Part shown: piece after piece, positions 17,194 through 25,711 of the stretch
Position numbering within the stretch: the first letter of the stretch is position 1
Layout: each line of letters begins with the position of its first letter
Origin: Roseiarcus sp963781895
GTDB lineage: Bacteria > Pseudomonadota > Alphaproteobacteria > Rhizobiales > Beijerinckiaceae
Assembly (NCBI GenBank): GCA_963781895.1
Contig: CAWAIM010000051.1
Coordinates: forward strand, 1 to 64,000
DNA length: 64,000 nucleotides
Direction of reading: 5' to 3'
The notes under the pieces: model-generated
What the model was told of the DNA's origin: nothing
The model's input: the letters and a program-made list of their open reading frames with translations, nothing else
The model's database searches: none
Position numbers and translations under genes: made by a program

Positions 17194-18174
17194 CTATCCG
17201 TTCAACACGCGACGCACTTTGTCGACGATGCGCGAAGCGCTCGGCAGCGCCAGGTCTTCGAGATGGTCGGCGGCCGGCAAGGGTATGTGCGGCGTGGTGA
17301 TGCGGACGATTGGCCCGTCGAGGTCCCAGAAGGCCTCGTCGGCGACTATGGAGGCGATTTCCGCGCCCCAGCCGCAAAGCCGCGGGTTCTCTTCGACGGT
17401 GAAAAGGCGACCCGTCTTGGCGACGGAACCGAGGATGGTCTGTGTGTCGAGCGGCACAAGCGAACGCACGTCGATCACCTCGGCGTCGACGCCATGCTCG
17501 CGCCGCAGGATTTCGGCGGCCTCGAGGGCGCGAGGCACCATCAGCGCGAGCGCAACGATCGTGCAGTCCCGGCCTTCGCGGAGGACCTTCGCGGTTCCAA
17601 GCCGGTCGACAATCTCGCCGTCCGGCACCTCGCCTTTGAAAGCGTAGAGCGCCTTGTGTTCGTGGAAAATCACCGGATCGGGATCGCGCACCGCCGCCGC
17701 CATCAGGCCGATGACGTCCACCGGCGAGGAGGGAGCAACGACCTTGACGCCGGGAATCATCATCGTCCAATTTTCGACCGACTGCGAATGCTGCGCCCCG
17801 AAACGCACGCCGCCGCCGTTGCCGGTGCGGATGACCAGCGGGCAGGAGAGCTGTCCGTTCGACATGTATCGGAGTTTCGACATTTCATTTGCGACATAGT
17901 CGAAGCACACCGCGAGGAAGTCGGCGAACATGAGCTCCGCGATAGGCCGCAATCCCGTCATGGCCGCGCCCATCGCAGCGCCGAGGATCGCCTGTTCAGA
18001 GATGGGCGTGTCTCGCACGCGCAGCGGTCCGAACCGCTCGTAGAGGCCAACCGTCGTTTTGAATACGCCGCCCGCTTTCGCGACGTCCTCGCCGAGGAAG
18101 ACGACGCGCTTGTCGCGCTCCATCTCCTGAGCGATGCCGCGCGCAACGGCTTCGCGATAGGTCAGTTCCGCCAC
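17194..18174 (-). CDS. E1 component, beta subunit, of a 2-oxoacid/acetoin dehydrogenase complex
   Basis: The 326-residue product matches E1beta: LTYREAVARGIAQEMERD, VFLGEDVAKAGGVFKTT, the TPISEQAILGAAMGAAMTG block, and FDYVANEMSKLRYMSNGQ. The E1 heterotetramer binds thiamine diphosphate and decarboxylates (or, for acetoin, cleaves) the substrate. I chose the GTG at 18174 because it immediately precedes conserved sequence; the start overlaps the 3' end of the E1alpha gene by 13 bases. The operon order E1alpha-E1beta-E2 is that of acetoin and branched-chain complexes. Confidence 0.9.
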   Translation of the reverse strand: MAELTYREAVARGIAQEMERDKRVVFLGEDVAKAGGVFKTTVGLYERFGPLRVRDTPISEQAILGAAMGAAMTGLRPIAELMFADFLAVCFDYVANEMSKLRYMSNGQLSCPLVIRTGNGGGVRFGAQHSQSVENWTMMIPGVKVVAPSSPVDVIGLMAAAVRDPDPVIFHEHKALYAFKGEVPDGEIVDRLGTAKVLREGRDCTIVALALMVPRALEAAEILRREHGVDAEVIDVRSLVPLDTQTILGSVAKTGRLFTVEENPRLCGWGAEIASIVADEAFWDLDGPIVRITTPHIPLPAADHLEDLALPSASRIVDKVRRVLNG

Positions 18175-19193
18175 GCCCAGCCTCCATCGGCGTAGACGTC
18201 CGCAGTGAGCAACTCGACAGGCGCCGGCGGCGAAGCCTTGCACGCCTCGGTCGCGGCCTCGACCTTCCGTCTGCTTTCGGTTTCGATGGAGTCGATCGTC
18301 TCTCGCTCGACGCCGAATTCCCTGAGGCGTTCGCGATAGATCACGACCGGATCGCGCTTCAGCCATTCCTCAAGTTCACCTGGCGGTCGGTATTTGGCGG
18401 GATCGGCTCTCGAATGGCCGGAATGGCGATAGGTGAGGCATTCGATGAGCGAGGGGCCGCCGCGATCGCGCGCCTTTCCTAACGCCGCAAGCGCGGTGCG
18501 ATAGACGACATCGGCGTCGTTGCCGTCGATGACGATGCGCTCGAGGCCGTAGGCCGCGGCGCGATCGGCTGCCGGATGCTTGACAGCCGTCACCTCGCTG
18601 ATCGGCGTATACTCCATGTAGAGATTGTTCTCGCAGACGAAGACGACCGGAAGTTTCCAGATCGCGGCGAAGTTGAGCGCCTCGTGGAACGCGCCAATAT
18701 TCGTTGTGCCGTCGCCGAAGAAGCAGACCGACACGTCCTTCTCGCCGAGATATTGCGCACGCCAGGCCGAGCCGCAGGCGATTGGCAGATGCGCGCCGAC
18801 GATCGCATAGGAGCCGAACACGTCGTGCTCGACCGAGGTCAGGTGCATCGAGCCGCCCTTGCCGCGCATCAGGCCGACGTCGCGCAGCATCAACTCTCCG
18901 AGCATGCCTGCCATCGACGCCCCGCGAGCGAGCGTATGCGCATGGCCGCGATAGGTGCAAAAGGACTTGTCGCCCTTGCGCATCGCGACGCCGAAACCTG
19001 CCGCGACTGCCTCCTGACCGATCGAAAGATGGCTTGTGCCCTTGATCATGTTCTGCAGAAAGAGATCGAAGGCGCGCTTCTCGCAATCGCGGATTTCAAC
19101 TTGCAGGCGGTACAGTTCCAGACGGCGATCCAAGCCTATGTCGTCGTTTCGGAGCCGGTCGTTCAGCGCGGTCGAACCCGCTACGGAGGCCAT
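18162..19193 (-). CDS. E1 component, alpha subunit, of a 2-oxoacid/acetoin dehydrogenase complex
   Basis: This 343-residue thiamine-diphosphate enzyme shows the cofactor motif from GDG (160-162) to ENN (188-190), together with YRGHAHTLARG, MRGKGGSMHL and YRHSGHSRADPAKYR, all typical of E1alpha. It pairs with the next gene. It is the first gene of the minus-strand operon and diverges from a butanediol-dehydrogenase-like gene. In acetoin users, butanediol dehydrogenase makes acetoin and the AcoA/AcoB/AcoC complex cleaves it, so this neighbourhood fits an acetoin-type enzyme; other oxo-substrates remain possible. Confidence 0.9.
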   Translation of the reverse strand: MASVAGSTALNDRLRNDDIGLDRRLELYRLQVEIRDCEKRAFDLFLQNMIKGTSHLSIGQEAVAAGFGVAMRKGDKSFCTYRGHAHTLARGASMAGMLGELMLRDVGLMRGKGGSMHLTSVEHDVFGSYAIVGAHLPIACGSAWRAQYLGEKDVSVCFFGDGTTNIGAFHEALNFAAIWKLPVVFVCENNLYMEYTPISEVTAVKHPAADRAAAYGLERIVIDGNDADVVYRTALAALGKARDRGGPSLIECLTYRHSGHSRADPAKYRPPGELEEWLKRDPVVIYRERLREFGVERETIDSIETESRRKVEAATEACKASPPAPVELLTADVYADGGWAWRN

Positions 19194-19960
19194 GTCGGTC
19201 GTTTCCCACCCAACATCGTTAAGACCAGAAATTGCCAGAGAACGGCGACGCGACGTCCGAAAAAATTCTCAAAATGGAGATTTCGTGGCTTCGCCGTTCC
19301 GCCGCTCGTGTTGTGCGCAGTCGCGCGAGCGACCCGATTTGCCCGATGATCGACTGCGAATTTCGAACGAAGCCGGAAGCTGAACGGCATCACGGGCGAG
19401 CCATTCGTATGCCCCCCGGAAACAGATGCCGCTTAAGAATCCTCATTTTGGACAAATCCGCTGGGTCGTTCGAAAGTGACGATGTTATAGAGATTCGAGT
19501 AGGGAGGACTGAGGCGCTGCGGACTCCTCGGCAAAACTGACGGCTTGAGTCAGGGGTTACGCTTTGAAGACGTTGGCGAAGAGTTTCGCTTGTGCGAGCG
19601 CCGTGAGCGGTTCGTTCGTGGCGCGCTCCGTCATCGCGACCGCCGCCCTGATGGCAAGCGGCGCATTGTTTCCATCGACCCGGCGACTGCTGTCGGCGCG
19701 ACGGGTGACTGCGAAGGCAGGACGCCTCCTCGCGCGACCGGCGCCACCCGCCCGCGCTTTGCCGAAGGTGCGCTGGCAAAGTCCGGTGAATTATTCTCCG
19801 AACTGCCGGGCGTTTCGTCGCCAACTGTCCGCGCCGGCGCCGCACGGACGTTCTCCCGCGTCGTCGCGCCGACGACTGACAATGGCGTTGTGACAAGGCC
19901 CGTCAGCGGGTTGGCGGCGTCGCTCGACTTGTGACGAGCGAAGGGAGAGGGAGGATCATT
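19194..19960. other. Long divergent control region of the catabolic island
   Basis: The stretch lies between the E1alpha operon (minus) and the dehydrogenase operon (plus). A frame at 19564 opens with a signal-peptide-like run but turns into Arg/Pro-rich sequence, and I do not believe it. The region contains a TTTTGGACAAATC motif shared with the other control region of the island. Confidence 0.45.
19446..19460 (+). promoter_or_regulatory. Shared TTTTGGACAAATC motif, copy 1
   Basis: TTTTGGACAAATCCG. Thirteen bases are identical to 24293-24305, in front of the island's other plus-strand operon. It could be an operator or an upstream promoter element; no properly spaced -10 follows. Confidence 0.35.
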
Positions 19961-21028
19961 ATGAAAGCGGTGAGGTTCTACGCCAAGGAGGATGTGCGCG
20001 TCGAAGATGTTTCAGCGCCCAATACTCTCGGCGACACGCAAGTGCTCATCAAACCTCTGACTTGCGGAATCTGCGGCACCGACCTGCACGAATTCGCCGG
20101 CGGGCCGATCGTGACGCCCGTAACCGCGCACAGATTCACCGGTGCAGTGCTGCCGCAGATTCTCGGCCACGAGTTCTCCGCCGAAGTCGTCGACACCGGC
20201 CCCAGCGTGAGACGTGTGCGCAAGGGCGACCGAATCTCGATCCAGCCGCTCGTGATGCCGCTCGACGATTACTACAGCCGACGCGGCCTCAACCATCTGA
20301 GCCCGAGCATGGGCTGCATCGGCCTCAGCTGGGCCTGGGGCGGCATGAGCGAACTCGCCGTCATCAACGACTACAATGCCAATGTCCTTCCCGACGACGT
20401 CACTGACGAGCAGGGCGCGCTCGTGGAACCGACCGCGGTCGCGCTTTACGGCGTCGATCGCTCCAGGGTGACGGGCGGCAGCACGGTTCTGGTCACCGGC
20501 GCCGGGCCTATCGGGGCGCTTGTCGTTCTGATTTGCAACGCCGTCGGCGCCTCGAAGATCTTTGTAAGCGAGCCCAACGCCAACCGGCGCAAGCACATCG
20601 AGAACCTTGGCGTAGGGGCCGTGGCGCTGGATCCGAAATCGGTCGACGTCGTTGAATACATCCGCGGGAACACCGAAGAGGGCGTCGGCGTCGATGCGGC
20701 GATCGAATGCTCAGGATTCGAAGCGGCGCTGAATGCTTGCGTCCAAGCCGTCCGCAATCACGGCACCGTCGTGCAGACCGGCCTGCATGTGAAGAAGGCG
20801 CTCGTCGATCCTGCGCTGTGGGCGCTGAAGGACATCACCATCGAGGCGACCTGGTGCTACGAGATCACAATGTGGCCGCGTGTGATCCGCATGATCTCGA
20901 GCGGCAAACTGCCGGTAGAAAAGATCGTCACGGGGCGAATCGAGCCGGAAGCGATCGTCGAGAAGGGATTCCGTTCGCTCCTCAATCCGAGCGGCCAGGA
21001 AATGAAAGTACTGGTGAACATGGCCTGA
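19961..21028 (+). CDS. Zinc-dependent 2,3-butanediol-dehydrogenase-like alcohol dehydrogenase
   Basis: A 355-residue medium-chain dehydrogenase. The catalytic zinc site is shown by TCGICGTDLHE and LGHEFSAEV, and the NAD-binding Rossmann motif by VTGAGPIGALVV. The four-Cys structural-zinc lobe is missing and is replaced by PSMGCIGLSWAWGGMSE, as in (R,R)-butanediol dehydrogenases. It probably oxidises a vicinal diol or hydroxyketone with NAD+. A GGGAGAGGGAGG Shine-Dalgarno run precedes the ATG at 19961. It starts the plus-strand operon and faces the acetoin-type E1 genes. Confidence 0.85.
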   Translation: MKAVRFYAKEDVRVEDVSAPNTLGDTQVLIKPLTCGICGTDLHEFAGGPIVTPVTAHRFTGAVLPQILGHEFSAEVVDTGPSVRRVRKGDRISIQPLVMPLDDYYSRRGLNHLSPSMGCIGLSWAWGGMSELAVINDYNANVLPDDVTDEQGALVEPTAVALYGVDRSRVTGGSTVLVTGAGPIGALVVLICNAVGASKIFVSEPNANRRKHIENLGVGAVALDPKSVDVVEYIRGNTEEGVGVDAAIECSGFEAALNACVQAVRNHGTVVQTGLHVKKALVDPALWALKDITIEATWCYEITMWPRVIRMISSGKLPVEKIVTGRIEPEAIVEKGFRSLLNPSGQEMKVLVNMA

Positions 21029-21093
21029 GGGCCCGGGTCTGCGCCGCTAACGCCGCGCCGGAAGGCCTTCTTCGTCCGATCGGGAGACAGAAC

Positions 21094-22161
21094 ATGCAGA
21101 TCCAAGCGCTGGTTGTTGGCGCGACTGGCATTGCCGGGCGGGGCGTATCGCAGGAACTCATCAATGCCGGCGCCGGCGTTGACGGCATTTCGCGTCACCG
21201 GGAAGGGATCATCCCGGGTGTCGGGCACGTGGCTGCGGACCTTCTCGATCCCGCGAGCGTAGCCAGGGCGGTGAGCGGGCTGAAACCGAGCCATGTCTAT
21301 CTGACCATCTGGTCCCGCCGGTCGACCGAGGAGGAAAACATCAAAGTCAACGCAGGGATCGTCCGAACAGTCCTCGAGGCCATCGCGCCGGCCAGGAGCG
21401 TCAAGCATGTCGCGCTCGTCACCGGCCTGAAGCATTACCTTGGCCCCTTCGAGGCCTATGTGCGGAGCGGCATTCTTCCGCTGACGCCAGTGCGCGAGGA
21501 ACAGCCGCGGCTGGACCTCCCGAACTTCTATTACAATCAGGAGGACGAACTTTACGCCGCGGCGAAGCGCGATGGTTTCACCTGGAGCGTGCACCGACCG
21601 CACACGATTATCGGCAAAGCGATCGGCAATGCGATGAACATGGGCTCGACCCTCGCCGCCTATGCATCGATCTGCAAGGAACTCGGGCGCCCGTTCAAGT
21701 TCCCCGGCAGCGCTGCGCAATGGAATGGCCTTTCGGACATGACGGACGCGCGCGTGCTCGGTAAGCAGCTCGTCTGGGCGAGCACGGCCGATATCGCCAA
21801 GAACGAAGCCTACAACATCGTCAATGGCGACATCTTCCGATGGAGCTGGTTGTGGCCGCGCATCGCCAAATGGTTCGGCGTTGCATGGGAGGGCTTTGAG
21901 GGGGCGCCTGTCCCCCTGGAAGGCCAGATGGCGAACGACCCCGAAGTCTGGAAGAAGATGGCGGTGAAGTACGGCCTCGTTGAACCCGATCTCTTGCGTG
22001 TCGCTTCGCCCTGGCACACCGACCTCGACATGGGCCGGCCGGTCGAGGTGATGACAGACATGGCGCTGAGCCGGAAACTCGGCTTCCACGTCTACCAAAA
22101 TACCGAAGAGGCTTTCCACGACCTGTTCGCGACTCTGCGCGCGGAAAAAGTCATTCCTTAG
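21094..22161 (+). CDS. PRISE-type SDR (progesterone 5-beta-reductase/iridoid-synthase-like)
   Basis: The 355-residue product is an extended short-chain dehydrogenase. The Rossmann motif is GATGIAGRG (9-17). The active-site motifs are those of plant PRISE enzymes: TGLKHYLGPFEAY with the catalytic Lys at 113, and NFYYNQEDEL (144-153) with the catalytic Tyr. PRISE enzymes reduce activated C=C bonds of enones with NADPH. A GGGAG site precedes the ATG at 21094. It follows the butanediol-type dehydrogenase by 65 bases and precedes the regulator, so the pathway may handle an alpha,beta-unsaturated ketone or aldehyde; that is inference. Confidence 0.85.
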   Translation: MQIQALVVGATGIAGRGVSQELINAGAGVDGISRHREGIIPGVGHVAADLLDPASVARAVSGLKPSHVYLTIWSRRSTEEENIKVNAGIVRTVLEAIAPARSVKHVALVTGLKHYLGPFEAYVRSGILPLTPVREEQPRLDLPNFYYNQEDELYAAAKRDGFTWSVHRPHTIIGKAIGNAMNMGSTLAAYASICKELGRPFKFPGSAAQWNGLSDMTDARVLGKQLVWASTADIAKNEAYNIVNGDIFRWSWLWPRIAKWFGVAWEGFEGAPVPLEGQMANDPEVWKKMAVKYGLVEPDLLRVASPWHTDLDMGRPVEVMTDMALSRKLGFHVYQNTEEAFHDLFATLRAEKVIP

Positions 22162-22221
22162 CCTTGTCGACGGCTTGGAGCTATTTGCGGAAGCGCCCGC
22201 ATCGCTGCAAGGCATGTCGCG

Positions 22222-24039
22222 ATGGATGGCGACGGCGGAATGTCGGACTGGACAAGCGAGGTCTTGACGCCTAACCGGAGGCGTAGGCAGGAAGGATCGT
22301 GGGGATCCACGGCAACCTGGCCCAACCGTTACTGGATGACCGAACACGAACTCCTGCGGATCATTGCGTTTCTCGAACGGGTCCGCCAGCCGTTCCAGGA
22401 ACTGGTTCCAATCGCCGAAGAAGACGCGACCTGGAACCTGCTGCTCTTCCTTATCAAGAACCATCTGACGGGGACGCCGGTCGCCATCTCGACTCTCGCC
22501 TCGGTCGCCAAGGCCCCGCATGCGACGGCAATGCGGCGCATCCACGCGTTGATCGAGCGCGGCGACATCCTCCAGGAGCCGCTCGGCGAGGGGAGCAAAA
22601 GGTTCAAGCTGCGGCCGAGCGAGGCGCTGCTCGATAGTTTTATCCAGTACGCCAGGAAGATTAAATTCCTGCTCGCCGAAACTTTCGGTTTACGATCAAA
22701 GACAGACAGCGACGAGGATTTCTATTTCGGTGGCTCCTATTTTGCGGCGCAGATTATTCCGCCGCCGCGACTGATCGAGAGCCTGTTTCGGGGCAAGCGC
22801 GAAATCAAATTCTTACTCAACGACGATAACTACTTCCTGTCGATGCGCAACATGTGGGCGGATTTTCGCAACAACATGGCTTCGCGCAAGAATTTCGATC
22901 TGCGCAAGTTGCCGCAGTTGCATGAGCGGCTGGTCGAGAACGCCGGCCTGGCAGTTTCGGAATACGACATCGTGGCGATCAATGCGCCGTGGCTCGGCGA
23001 GGCGGTGAAGAAGAGGCTCGTCATCCCGCTCGACGACCACGTTAAGGCCGCCGGCCTCTCCTCGCTCGACTTCCACCCCTCTGTGTGGTCGATGGGATCG
23101 TGGCGCGACCAGCAGTTCGGAGTCCCGATCTACTGCACGATCGAATTGCTGGCGGCGCGCTTGGACCTGTTCGAGAAGGACAAGATCGAATATCCGACGA
23201 CCTTCGAGAAGACGGTCGCCGCCGCCAAGCATTTCCACATCCCCGCGAAAGGGCGGTACGGCATCGCGTGGAACGGTGGTCGCGGAATGCCGATCGCCTC
23301 GACCTTCATGTTTCTGATGGGCTGCTGCGGCGAATCGATCCTGCGCATTCCGAAGACCAGCCTTGGGATTGGCGTCGACGAGGCGCGGGGGGAACAGTTG
23401 CGGCCGCAGATCCAGTCGGAAGTTGGTTTGCGCGTGCTGGACTACCTGCACAAACTCAAGGAGTTTTCCCCTCCGGACATTCTCGAAATGGACTGGGACC
23501 GCAGAACCACGTCCTTCCTTTCCGGAGAGACCGCGCTTGCCTATTGCTGGACGGTGCGCGCCGCGCGATTCGAAACCGACGTCAGTTCCGCGGTCAAGCG
23601 CAAGGTGCGCTATCTGCCGCAGCCGCGAGGCCCGGGCGGCGCTTCCAACAACCCGATCGGTGGCTTCCTGCTCTGCATCCCTGCGAATCTGCCGTCCGAC
23701 CGGATCGAACTCGCCTTCGAAGCGATCGCCTGGATGACCTCGCCCGAGGCGATGAAGGCGAACGTGCAAAACGGCTTTCCCGTCGCGCCCCGCTTCAGCG
23801 TCGCCGCTGACCCGGAGGCCGCGGCGACCTCGCCGATCGTCAGCGTCGTCGACCGGCTCGCGAAGCGAAACATGCTCAAGGGTTGGCCACGTCCGCCGGT
23901 GCCCGAATATTTGTCTCTGGAAGCCATCCTCGGTGACGAGATTCACAAGGCCTTGCGAAGGGAAACGTCCGACCGGGAAGCGCTTGCGAATGCCCAGAGC
24001 CGCGCGGACCATGTGATGCGAGAGGCCGGATACTACTAG
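22222..24039 (+). CDS. Winged-helix / solute-binding-protein fusion regulator
   Basis: A 605-residue protein with two parts. Residues about 70-132 form a winged helix of the MarR/GntR kind (AISTLASVAKAPHATAMRRI, HALIERGDILQEP). Residues about 160-590 read as a family 1 extracellular solute-binding protein, with IKFLLNDDNYF, VAINAPWLGEAV, YGIAWNGGRGMPIASTFMF, TAFLSGETALAYCW-like and IPANLPSDRIELAFEAIAWM segments. There is no signal peptide, so the binding domain should be cytoplasmic and sense an imported ligand. It sits in the middle of the island and is its only regulator. An ATG six codons downstream is an alternative start. Function is inferred from architecture. Confidence 0.8.
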   Translation: MDGDGGMSDWTSEVLTPNRRRRQEGSWGSTATWPNRYWMTEHELLRIIAFLERVRQPFQELVPIAEEDATWNLLLFLIKNHLTGTPVAISTLASVAKAPHATAMRRIHALIERGDILQEPLGEGSKRFKLRPSEALLDSFIQYARKIKFLLAETFGLRSKTDSDEDFYFGGSYFAAQIIPPPRLIESLFRGKREIKFLLNDDNYFLSMRNMWADFRNNMASRKNFDLRKLPQLHERLVENAGLAVSEYDIVAINAPWLGEAVKKRLVIPLDDHVKAAGLSSLDFHPSVWSMGSWRDQQFGVPIYCTIELLAARLDLFEKDKIEYPTTFEKTVAAAKHFHIPAKGRYGIAWNGGRGMPIASTFMFLMGCCGESILRIPKTSLGIGVDEARGEQLRPQIQSEVGLRVLDYLHKLKEFSPPDILEMDWDRRTTSFLSGETALAYCWTVRAARFETDVSSAVKRKVRYLPQPRGPGGASNNPIGGFLLCIPANLPSDRIELAFEAIAWMTSPEAMKANVQNGFPVAPRFSVAADPEAAATSPIVSVVDRLAKRNMLKGWPRPPVPEYLSLEAILGDEIHKALRRETSDREALANAQSRADHVMREAGYY

Positions 24040-24673
24040 GGTCCAAACCCGGATCGTGCATCGGGGTTTACGAGCGGCAGCGTGCCGGACTGTCGCGGCT
24101 TCCGGCCGATACTAAACCTGCCGCCCGGGCGCCAACTCCTTCTGCGCCGACGAAGCTGGCCGGGCATTTGTCCAGAACCACGGCTCTCGCTCGGATCGCG
24201 AGCGTGAGACGCCTGGCAGGCGCCAATGCGATCGGGTGGGCGAGTCCCCACGATTGGTTTTTCCGCGCGGCCTCTCGATCCGATTTAGTCCGTTTTGGAC
24301 AAATCGGTCCGATGTCGCGTGGCTTAGTTTGTTAGCTTCCGTCCAACGATCAAACTCGCGCTGAAGCGTGAGGCCCGCTCCAAGGGAGGAGCATCGACAG
24401 AATGAATGGCGGTCCCTTCCACATTCTGCTCGCAAAGTCCGCACGGAAAGGACTCTACTCGGCCGCGCCTTCATCGGCGCGCCGGGCCGGCAGCGCACCT
24501 CTTCATCGAACGACCGTGAACGCCGCGCTCTCCGCCACGCACTTCGGGCGTCGCCTGATGATCGGGTCGGGCGGTTTCGCAGAGGTCGAAGCAGTTGACG
24601 GCCCGTCCGCAAGGCCGGCGCTTCGACGGCCCGTCACGGTCCCTCCCTTCATCAACCGCGAAGACAACTGGAT
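24040..24673. other. Intergenic control region before the Gfo/Idh-transporter operon
   Basis: Over 600 bases without a believable gene. The short frames here are Arg/Ser-rich. The region carries the second TTTTGGACAAATC motif and presumably the promoter of the oxidoreductase-transporter operon. Confidence 0.45.
24293..24314 (+). promoter_or_regulatory. Shared TTTTGGACAAATC motif, copy 2, with dyad
   Basis: The motif TTTTGGACAAATCGG continues into a dyad, TTGGAC-N6-GTCCGA. It lies about 360 bases before the Gfo/Idh gene. Dyad symmetry suggests a dimeric regulator; the obvious candidate is the fusion regulator encoded just upstream. Confidence 0.35.
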
Positions 24674-25681
24674 ATGACCAAGCCTGTCGGAACCGCCCTC
24701 GTTGGCATGGGCTGGTGGGGCAAGAAAATGCTCAACGTACTCGGCGCGGCGCCGACGGACATCCGCGTGGTGCGCGCCGTCGAGCCGAACCTCGAGACGG
24801 CGCGCGCGGCATGCGCCGAAAAGGGCCTCACCCTCACGACCGACTACGCGGATGCGCTGGCCGACCCCGAGGTGGAAGCTGTCGTGCTGGCCACGCCGCA
24901 CGCGCTGCATGGCGCGCAGATCGAGGCTGCGGTCGCAGCCGGCAAGCATGTCTTTTGCGAAAAGCCATTGGCTCTGAGCAAAGCCGGCGCCGAAAAGGCC
25001 GTTCGCCTGTGTCGTGACTCGGGCCTGGTTCTCGGGATGGGGCACGAACGGCGCTGGGAGCCCCCGATCGCCGAACTGCTGGCCAAGGCCGACGCCGGGG
25101 AACTGGGGCGCATTCACCAGATCGAAGGCAACTTCAGCCACGACAAGTTCCTGGCGCTCGACAGGGACAACTGGCGCCTGAAGGCCGACCAGGCCCCGGC
25201 CGGCGGGATGACCGCTACAGGAATCCATCTGCTCGATCTGTCGGTGCGCCTGCTCGGCCCGGCCGAAAGCGTCTGGTGCGTCTGTGAGCAGCTCTCGTCG
25301 GACCTGCCGCAGGGCGACACCGTGGCCGCCTATGTCAAGTTTAGGGGCGGCGGCACGTCGTACGTGTCGGCATCGCTCGCGAACCCCTTTATTTCCCGCT
25401 TCGCAGTCTATGGCTCGAAGGCCTGGATCGACATTCGGGACAAGGCGCACGTCGAGGCGCCTGATGGCTGGATCGTCACGTCCGCAAAGGTTGGCGGCCC
25501 AATCACCAGCGCAGAGGTTCCCCCCGCCGAACCGGTGAAGGACAACCTCGTGTCCTTCGCCCGCGCCGTTCGCGGCGTCGAGCGCTATCCGATCACCTCG
25601 GAACATCTTGTCAACACTATCGCCCTGCTAGAGGCGGTCTTCGCGTCCGCCCGGAGCGGCAAGATCGAAAACGTGGCCTGA
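24674..25681 (+). CDS. Gfo/Idh/MocA-family oxidoreductase
   Basis: A 335-residue NAD(P)-dependent dehydrogenase of the glucose-fructose oxidoreductase/inositol dehydrogenase family. The nucleotide-binding motif is VGMGWWGKKM (10-19) and the catalytic Lys lies in CEKPLA (95-100). The second family block, GGMTATGIHLLDL, carries the His of the active site. Such enzymes oxidise a hydroxyl group of sugars, inositols, anhydrosugars or sugar acids. It heads an operon with an alcohol dehydrogenase and a sugar-type ABC importer, which suggests that the imported substrate is a sugar or polyol. Confidence 0.88.
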   Translation: MTKPVGTALVGMGWWGKKMLNVLGAAPTDIRVVRAVEPNLETARAACAEKGLTLTTDYADALADPEVEAVVLATPHALHGAQIEAAVAAGKHVFCEKPLALSKAGAEKAVRLCRDSGLVLGMGHERRWEPPIAELLAKADAGELGRIHQIEGNFSHDKFLALDRDNWRLKADQAPAGGMTATGIHLLDLSVRLLGPAESVWCVCEQLSSDLPQGDTVAAYVKFRGGGTSYVSASLANPFISRFAVYGSKAWIDIRDKAHVEAPDGWIVTSAKVGGPITSAEVPPAEPVKDNLVSFARAVRGVERYPITSEHLVNTIALLEAVFASARSGKIENVA

Positions 25682-25711
25682 CGGGCCGCATTGACGAAAA
25701 GGGAGCGAGCG

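Noticed and set aside
19545..19934. Signal-peptide-like small genes in the divergent region of the island
   Set aside because: The hydrophobic start runs into Arg/Pro-rich sequence and has no homologous character; no ribosome binding site fits.
20857..22545. Minus-strand open frame opposite the PRISE gene
   Set aside because: Antisense of a gene with catalytic motifs in place; no ribosome binding site and no family features.
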